Below are positions 5,116 to 5,127 of a DNA stretch of 5,127 nucleotides, piece by piece (positions within the stretch are counted from its first letter, which is position 1; each line of letters begins with the position of its first letter). The notes below the pieces were generated by a model. It did no database searches. It was not told the origin of the DNA and saw nothing but the letters and a program-made list of their open reading frames with translations. Source of the stretch: Turicibacter sp. (lineage in GTDB: Bacteria > Bacillota > Bacilli > MOL361 > Turicibacteraceae); the NCBI GenBank assembly GCA_030531025.1, contig JAUMTV010000178.1, positions 1 through 5,127 of the forward strand, written 5' to 3'. The position numbers and the translations under genes are program-made.

Positions 5116-5127
5116 GGTCACCTACCA

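Overview
The window is AT-rich and reads like a low-GC Bacillota (Firmicutes) chromosome. Leucine is mostly TTA, ribosome binding sites are strong AGGAG types, the intrinsic terminators are short with T-tracts, and there is a Gram-positive-style transcription-terminating lysine riboswitch. A Turicibacter/Erysipelotrichia-like or Bacilli host would fit, but I cannot fix the genus. All substantial genes are on the + strand and all four end in TAA.

Left part (1-510): a possible tail of an upstream gene ends inside the loop of a 12-bp inverted repeat. It is followed by a small membrane-anchored bacterial PH-domain (bPH_6/DUF1200-like) protein. Its 5' end looks damaged: the reading frame continues upstream through two TAG codons, each at a place where tryptophan would fit.

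Middle (511-1113): about 600 bases without a protein gene. The first ~140 bases show nothing convincing. Then come a candidate promoter and a clear lysine riboswitch (L box), followed by an unusual 3' region. The 20-base segment that closes the aptamer (3' arm of P5, J5/1, 3' strand of P1) occurs twice, 115 bases apart. Each copy is followed by its own antiterminator and its own intrinsic terminator. This looks like one lysine sensor wired to two successive termination checkpoints. An 18-bp long-range inverted repeat and a possible Shine-Dalgarno-masking hairpin add further layers.

Operon (1114-3684): the riboswitch leads into a YfcC-family (DcuC superfamily) membrane transporter. Twelve bases after it comes an M20 metallopeptidase/amidohydrolase of the AbgB/PM20D2 type with a complete metal-binding set. 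Control by lysine suggests that the pair imports lysine or a lysine-containing compound and releases lysine from it in the cytoplasm. This is inference from context. The operon ends at an intrinsic terminator.

Right part (3717-5127): a separately transcribed AI-2E-family (PF01594) permease with its own terminator, then about 100 bases with a hairpin and no gene I can support.
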